Assembly: GCA_035548125.1 (NCBI GenBank)
Contig: DASZTV010000024.1
Location: forward strand, 1-64,000
DNA: 64,000 bases
Origin: DASZTV01 sp035548125
Lineage (GTDB): Bacteria > Actinomycetota > Actinomycetes > JAFAQI01
Direction: 5' to 3'
The notes under the pieces are model-generated. The model was not told where the DNA came from. It made no database searches and was given only the letters and a program-made list of their open reading frames with translations. This document shows, piece after piece, positions 60,569 through 64,000 of the stretch; position 1 is the first letter of the stretch, and each line of letters starts with the position of its first letter. A program made the position numbers and the translations under genes.

Positions 60569-62653
60569 TCAGGCGGTGGTCCCGGGTGCTTGCCGGCGAG
60601 TCGCCCGCTTGCGCGGTGCTGGCGACTCAGGATCCTTGGCGGCCCGGTTGGCACGGCTGCGCGAGCCGGCCGCCGAGCGCGAGCCGTTGCGGCCGGTGGA
60701 CTTCGACCGGGACCCGTTGCCGTTGGCGAGACCCGCGACGTCCTTGGGACCCATCAGCGCGAGCTCGGCAGGAGTGAGAACCGGCGGGCGGCCGTTCGGG
60801 GCCTTGCGCGCCGTCACGATCTTGCGCGCCGGGCGCTTGTCGACCGACTTGAAGATCTCCTGGAGGTCCGCCTTGGACAGCGTTTCCTTGTCCAGCAGCT
60901 TCAGCACCATGTCGTCCAGGACGTCGCGGTACTGGACCAGGATCTCCCACGCCTCGTCATGGGCCCGTTCGATCAGCTCGCGAACCTCGTCGTCGATCAT
61001 CGACGCGACCTCTTCGGAGAAGTCACGCTCGTGGCCGAGGTCCCGCCCGAGAAACACGTCGCCCTCGGTACGGCCGAACTTCAGCGGGCCGAGCTTCTCG
61101 CTCATGCCGTAGGTCATCACCATCGCGCGCGCGGTGGCGGTGGCCTTCTCGATGTCGTTGGAGGCGCCGGTCGTCGGCTCGTGGAAGACCAGCTCCTCAG
61201 CCGCCCGACCGCCCAATGCGTAGGCCAGCATGTCCATCATCTCGGAGCGGGTCTGGTTGTACTTGTCTTCCTCCGGGAGGACGAGCGTGTGGCCCAGCGA
61301 ACGGCCGCGAGCGATGATGCTGATCTTGTGCACCGGGTCCGTGTTGGGCAGTGCCCACGCGACCAGGGCGTGGCCGCCCTCGTGGTAGGCGGTGACCTTC
61401 TTCTCGGCCTCGCTCATCACGCGGGTCTTGCGCATCGGCCCCGCGATCACCCGGTCGATCGACTCCTCGAGCAGGTTGGTGTTGATCTGCTTCGCGTCGG
61501 TGCGCGCGGTGAGCAGCGCGGCCTCGTTGATCACGTTGGCCAGGTCGGCGCCCGTGAAGCCCGGCGTGCGCCGTGCGATCACGCCGAGGTCGACATCCGT
61601 GGCGAACGGCTTGCCCTTCGCGTGCACCGCAAGGATCGCCTTGCGGCCCTCGAGATCCGGGCGGTCGACGACGATCTGGCGGTCGAACCGGCCGGGCCGC
61701 AGCAACGCGGGGTCGAGGATGTCGGGCCGGTTGGTCGCGGCGATGAGGATGACGCCGCGGTTGACGTCGAAGCCGTCCATCTCGACCAGCATCTGGTTGA
61801 GGGTCTGCTCGCGTTCGTCGTGGCCGCCGCCGAGCCCGGCGCCGCGGTGACGCCCGACGGCGTCGATCTCGTCGACGAAGATGATCGCGGGGGCGTTGGC
61901 CTTCGCCTGCTCGAACAGGTCGCGCACGCGGGACGCGCCGACACCGACGAACATCTCGACGAAGTCCGAACCCGAGATCGAGTAGAACGGCACCCCCGCC
62001 TCGCCGGCAACCGCTCGGGCGAGCAGGGTCTTGCCGGTGCCCGGCGGGCCGTAGAGCAGGACGCCCTTGGGGATCTTCGCGCCGATCGCCTGGAACTTCG
62101 CGGGGTTCTCGAGGAACTCCTTGATCTCCTGAAGCTCCTCGATCGCCTCGTCGGCGCCGGCCACGTCGGCGAAAGTGGTCTTCGGGGTGTCCTTGCTGAC
62201 CAGCTTGGCGCGGGCCTTGCCGAACTGCATGACGCGGCCGCCGCCGCCCTGCATCTGGTTCAGGAAGAAGATCATCACCGCGATGATCAGCACGACCGGC
62301 AGCAGGTTCTCGAGTAGCGAGACCAGCAGGCTGGGATGGTTGACCTTCACGTTGAAGAAGGTCTTCGACTCGTTGAGCTCCTGGACGAGCGGCGTGCTGT
62401 AGTCGACCGTGAACGGAGACTGGACCTTCTGCGCTCCGTCGATCGTCACCCCGCGGCGCAGCGTGACCTGGACCTGCTGCTCCTTGTCGAGCACGACGGC
62501 GCTGGACACCTGGTGGTTGGCGATGGCGCGTTCGATGCGGGGCAGCGCGACGTTCTTGTAGCCGCCGCCGGACGCCGCGACTTCGAGCAGCCCGAAGACG
62601 ACCAGGATCGCCAGGACAACCCAGAGAACCGGGCCCCGGAAGGTCCGTCGCAC
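60569..62653 (-). CDS. ftsH: ATP-dependent zinc metalloprotease FtsH
   Basis: 694 residues. Two N-terminal membrane helices (VLWVVLAILVVFGLLEV and LPVVLIIAVMIFFLN) flank a periplasmic domain; AAA+ module with Walker A GPPGTGKTLL, Walker B IIFVDEIDAVG and SRH GHDEREQTLNQML; protease HEGGH in AYHEGGHALVAW (zinc) and the distal Asp-rich segment. A Lys/Arg/Ser-rich tail follows (RATRRQAPGTTA at the end). I use GTG 62653, which has AGGAG eight bases upstream and gives the family start RRTFRGPVLW; longer frames to 62713 or 62725 are possible. Confidence 0.95.
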   Translation of the reverse strand: MRRTFRGPVLWVVLAILVVFGLLEVAASGGGYKNVALPRIERAIANHQVSSAVVLDKEQQVQVTLRRGVTIDGAQKVQSPFTVDYSTPLVQELNESKTFFNVKVNHPSLLVSLLENLLPVVLIIAVMIFFLNQMQGGGGRVMQFGKARAKLVSKDTPKTTFADVAGADEAIEELQEIKEFLENPAKFQAIGAKIPKGVLLYGPPGTGKTLLARAVAGEAGVPFYSISGSDFVEMFVGVGASRVRDLFEQAKANAPAIIFVDEIDAVGRHRGAGLGGGHDEREQTLNQMLVEMDGFDVNRGVILIAATNRPDILDPALLRPGRFDRQIVVDRPDLEGRKAILAVHAKGKPFATDVDLGVIARRTPGFTGADLANVINEAALLTARTDAKQINTNLLEESIDRVIAGPMRKTRVMSEAEKKVTAYHEGGHALVAWALPNTDPVHKISIIARGRSLGHTLVLPEEDKYNQTRSEMMDMLAYALGGRAAEELVFHEPTTGASNDIEKATATARAMVMTYGMSEKLGPLKFGRTEGDVFLGRDLGHERDFSEEVASMIDDEVRELIERAHDEAWEILVQYRDVLDDMVLKLLDKETLSKADLQEIFKSVDKRPARKIVTARKAPNGRPPVLTPAELALMGPKDVAGLANGNGSRSKSTGRNGSRSAAGSRSRANRAAKDPESPAPRKRATRRQAPGTTA

Positions 62654-62760
62654 GTTGATTGCTCCTGCTCGCCGCAGCGGATTTGGACGGGTGATACGGC
62701 CTTTTCGGCTCATACGACGGTACACCGGTGAGCTGAAGCCCGCCGGGCCGTGCTAACGGG

Positions 62761-62783
62761 CCTGGGTGGCGGCGCCACCCGGG
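62761..62783 (-). terminator. Hairpin after hpt
   Basis: Seven-base stem GGGTGGC/GCCACCC with a GGC loop (62764-62780), extended by three weaker pairs to 62761-62783. It begins directly after the hpt stop on the minus strand. No T-tract. Confidence 0.5.
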
Positions 62784-63392
62784 TCAGTGCGTGTAGACCT
62801 CGGGGCGCAGCGTTCCCACGTACGGCAGCTCCCGGTATCGCTGGGCGTAGTCCAGGCCGTACCCCACGACGAACACGCTCGGGATGTCGAATCCCATGTA
62901 CGCGACCGGCACCTGCACCTGGGCCGCCTCAGGCTTGCGGAGCATCGCCACGACCTCGACCGTGCGCGGGTGGCGCGAGCGCAGATTACGGAGCAACCAG
63001 GACAAAGTGAGCCCGGAGTCGATGATGTCCTCGACCACGAGCACGTCGCAGTCGGTGATGTCCCGGTCGAGGTCCTTCAGGATCCGAACCACTCCCGAGG
63101 AGGACGTGGCTGACCCGTACGACGACACCGCCATGAACTCCATCGACACGGGGATGGTGAGGGCCCGAGCGAGGTCGGCCATGACCATCACGGCGCCCTT
63201 CAGCACACCGACCAGGACGATCTCGCGGCCGGCGTAGTCGGCGTCGATCCGCGCCGCCAGCTCCTTGATCTTCTCGGCGATCTGCTCAGCCGAGACCAGC
63301 ACCGACTCGACGTCAGGGTGGAGCCCGGCCGGGGGCACGGCAGCCTCATCCATCGGGTGCAACGACTCAACGGGCAGCAGCGGCGCGGTCAT
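62784..63392 (-). CDS. hpt: Hypoxanthine phosphoribosyltransferase
   Basis: 202 residues. Salvages hypoxanthine and guanine with PRPP. Visible: VGVLKGAVMVMADL, the flexible loop MAVSSYGSATSS, the PRPP-binding DVLVVEDIIDSGLTL (acidic pair) and FVVGYGLDYAQRYRELPYVG at the end. ATG at 63392 overlaps the tilS stop (ATGA). The start may instead be an internal codon, as the first about 20 residues are variable. Gene order tilS-hpt-ftsH is the common bacterial arrangement. Confidence 0.95.
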   Translation of the reverse strand: MTAPLLPVESLHPMDEAAVPPAGLHPDVESVLVSAEQIAEKIKELAARIDADYAGREIVLVGVLKGAVMVMADLARALTIPVSMEFMAVSSYGSATSSSGVVRILKDLDRDITDCDVLVVEDIIDSGLTLSWLLRNLRSRHPRTVEVVAMLRKPEAAQVQVPVAYMGFDIPSVFVVGYGLDYAQRYRELPYVGTLRPEVYTH

Positions 63393-64000
63393 CGAAACGA
63401 AAGCCTGTCACACGCCCGGTGAGCCTCCAACCCCCCGGGCAGGCTCACCGCTCCCTGACCGTGCCAGTCGATCACCAGTGCGTCGATCGACGCGACGTGC
63501 GCCGCGGTCAGCGAGCCCGCCGGCGAGCCCGCCTCGATCGCGGCACGCCGCAACACCCGGGTACGGACCGCGGCGGGCAGGTCGCGCAGCACCCCCACGT
63601 CGGTCGGGTCCGTGACGGAGGACGCCCAGAGGTCCAGGGCGTCGGCGTCCGCGCGCAACAGGTCCGCGGAACGAGCGAGCGCGGCGGGCACTGCGGGGCC
63701 GAGCGCCTCGATCAAGGCGGGCATCGCCGAGGTCCGGACCCGGACCCGGGCGAAGTCCGCGCTGGTGTTGTGCGGGTCGTACCAGGGCTCGAGCCCGAGC
63801 GCCTCGCAGGCGGCGACGGTGGTCTCCCGGCTCAGCCCGAGCAGTGGGCGAAGGAAGCGCCCGCGGCGCGTCGGCATCCCGGACAGCGAGCGCGCGCCCG
63901 ACCCCCGTGCCAGGCCGAGCAGCACCGTCTCGGCCTGGTCGTCCAGGGTGTGCCCGAGCCCCACCGCTGCGGCGCCGTGCTCCGTCGCCACCCGTTCCAG
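63389..64000 (-). CDS. tilS: tRNA(Ile)-lysidine synthase (3' part, starts beyond window)
   Basis: The last about 204 residues are present; the frame stays open to the window end (EHGAAAVG preceded by ERVAT). Features: VGLGHTLDDQAETVLLGLARGSG, SGMPTRRGRFLRPLLGLSRET and WYDPHNTSADFARVRVR, which are the TilS signatures after the ATP pyrophosphatase loop. The N-terminal SGGxDS loop is outside. TilS modifies the CAU anticodon of tRNA-Ile. Its stop overlaps hpt. Confidence 0.93.
   Translation of the reverse strand: MERVATEHGAAAVGLGHTLDDQAETVLLGLARGSGARSLSGMPTRRGRFLRPLLGLSRETTVAACEALGLEPWYDPHNTSADFARVRVRTSAMPALIEALGPAVPAALARSADLLRADADALDLWASSVTDPTDVGVLRDLPAAVRTRVLRRAAIEAGSPAGSLTAAHVASIDALVIDWHGQGAVSLPGGLEAHRACDRLSFR

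Overview
The window is very GC-rich, has almost exclusively G/C third codon positions, uses many GTG starts and chains genes through four-base ATGA/GTGA stop-start overlaps. Gene content (rex-hemA-hemC-hemD-hemB, BldN/RsbN, bS22, Lsr2, DisA next to RadA, ClpC, the lysS-coaX-panD-panC block, ftsH-folP-folB-folK with DUF3180) marks it as chromosomal DNA of an actinomycete. A motility/chemotaxis fragment and a BldN-type sigma factor argue for a differentiating or motile lineage rather than a mycobacterium; I cannot name the genus. No rRNA, tRNA, CRISPR, prophage or insertion sequence is visible, and no gene-free stretch exceeds 300 bases (the longest is 17707-17988).

Layout. 1-8742: tetrapyrrole synthesis on the minus strand, headed by rex, with a near-perfect Rex operator at 8813-8830; hemL and a histidine phosphatase (cut by the window edge) follow beyond an inserted plus-strand serine hydrolase. 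8901-15594: a DUF349 protein, glutaredoxin-like protein, acyl-CoA ligase, an amidase with a tiny coupled GatC/AtzG-like partner, and a class A penicillin-binding protein. 15806-19431: a BldN-family sigma factor, its translationally coupled RsbN-like membrane anti-sigma factor, a terminator, then a secreted LPYTG surface protein preceded by a BldN-like promoter. 19519-23650: HAD phosphatase, acyltransferase, SDR, SAM hydrolase-like protein, ribosomal protein bS22 and a small HTH protein.

23834-28636: CapA-like lipoprotein, AcuC-like deacetylase, proC, proline dehydrogenase, TIM-barrel protein. 28689-32521: DUF2007 and Cys-rich proteins, radA and disA (DNA repair plus c-di-AMP synthesis). 32543-37297: secreted esterase and a cheB-cheR-cheW operon, separated by a perfect 17-bp inverted repeat. 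37392-47142: membrane protein, mutY, GDPD, clpC, lsr2, lysS, coaX, panD, panC with a DUF2520 dehydrogenase (coenzyme A precursor supply). 48135-54360: MidA-like methyltransferase, a NarL-type two-component system, an ABC-2 exporter and an orphan NuoD-like protein with altered quinone-site residues. 54395-58101: a compatible-solute (OpuC/ProU-type) ABC importer split into divergent parts. 58102-64000: DUF3180, folK, folB, folP, ftsH, hpt and the 3' part of tilS; folE, usually between ftsH and folP in actinobacteria, is absent.

The points most worth following up are the BldN/RsbN/LPYTG cassette with its candidate promoter, the orphan NuoD with NuoD-like N2-side residues but lost quinone-site residues, the Rex operator, two stacked palindromes before radA, and two families of inverted/dispersed repeats that lie over translation starts.
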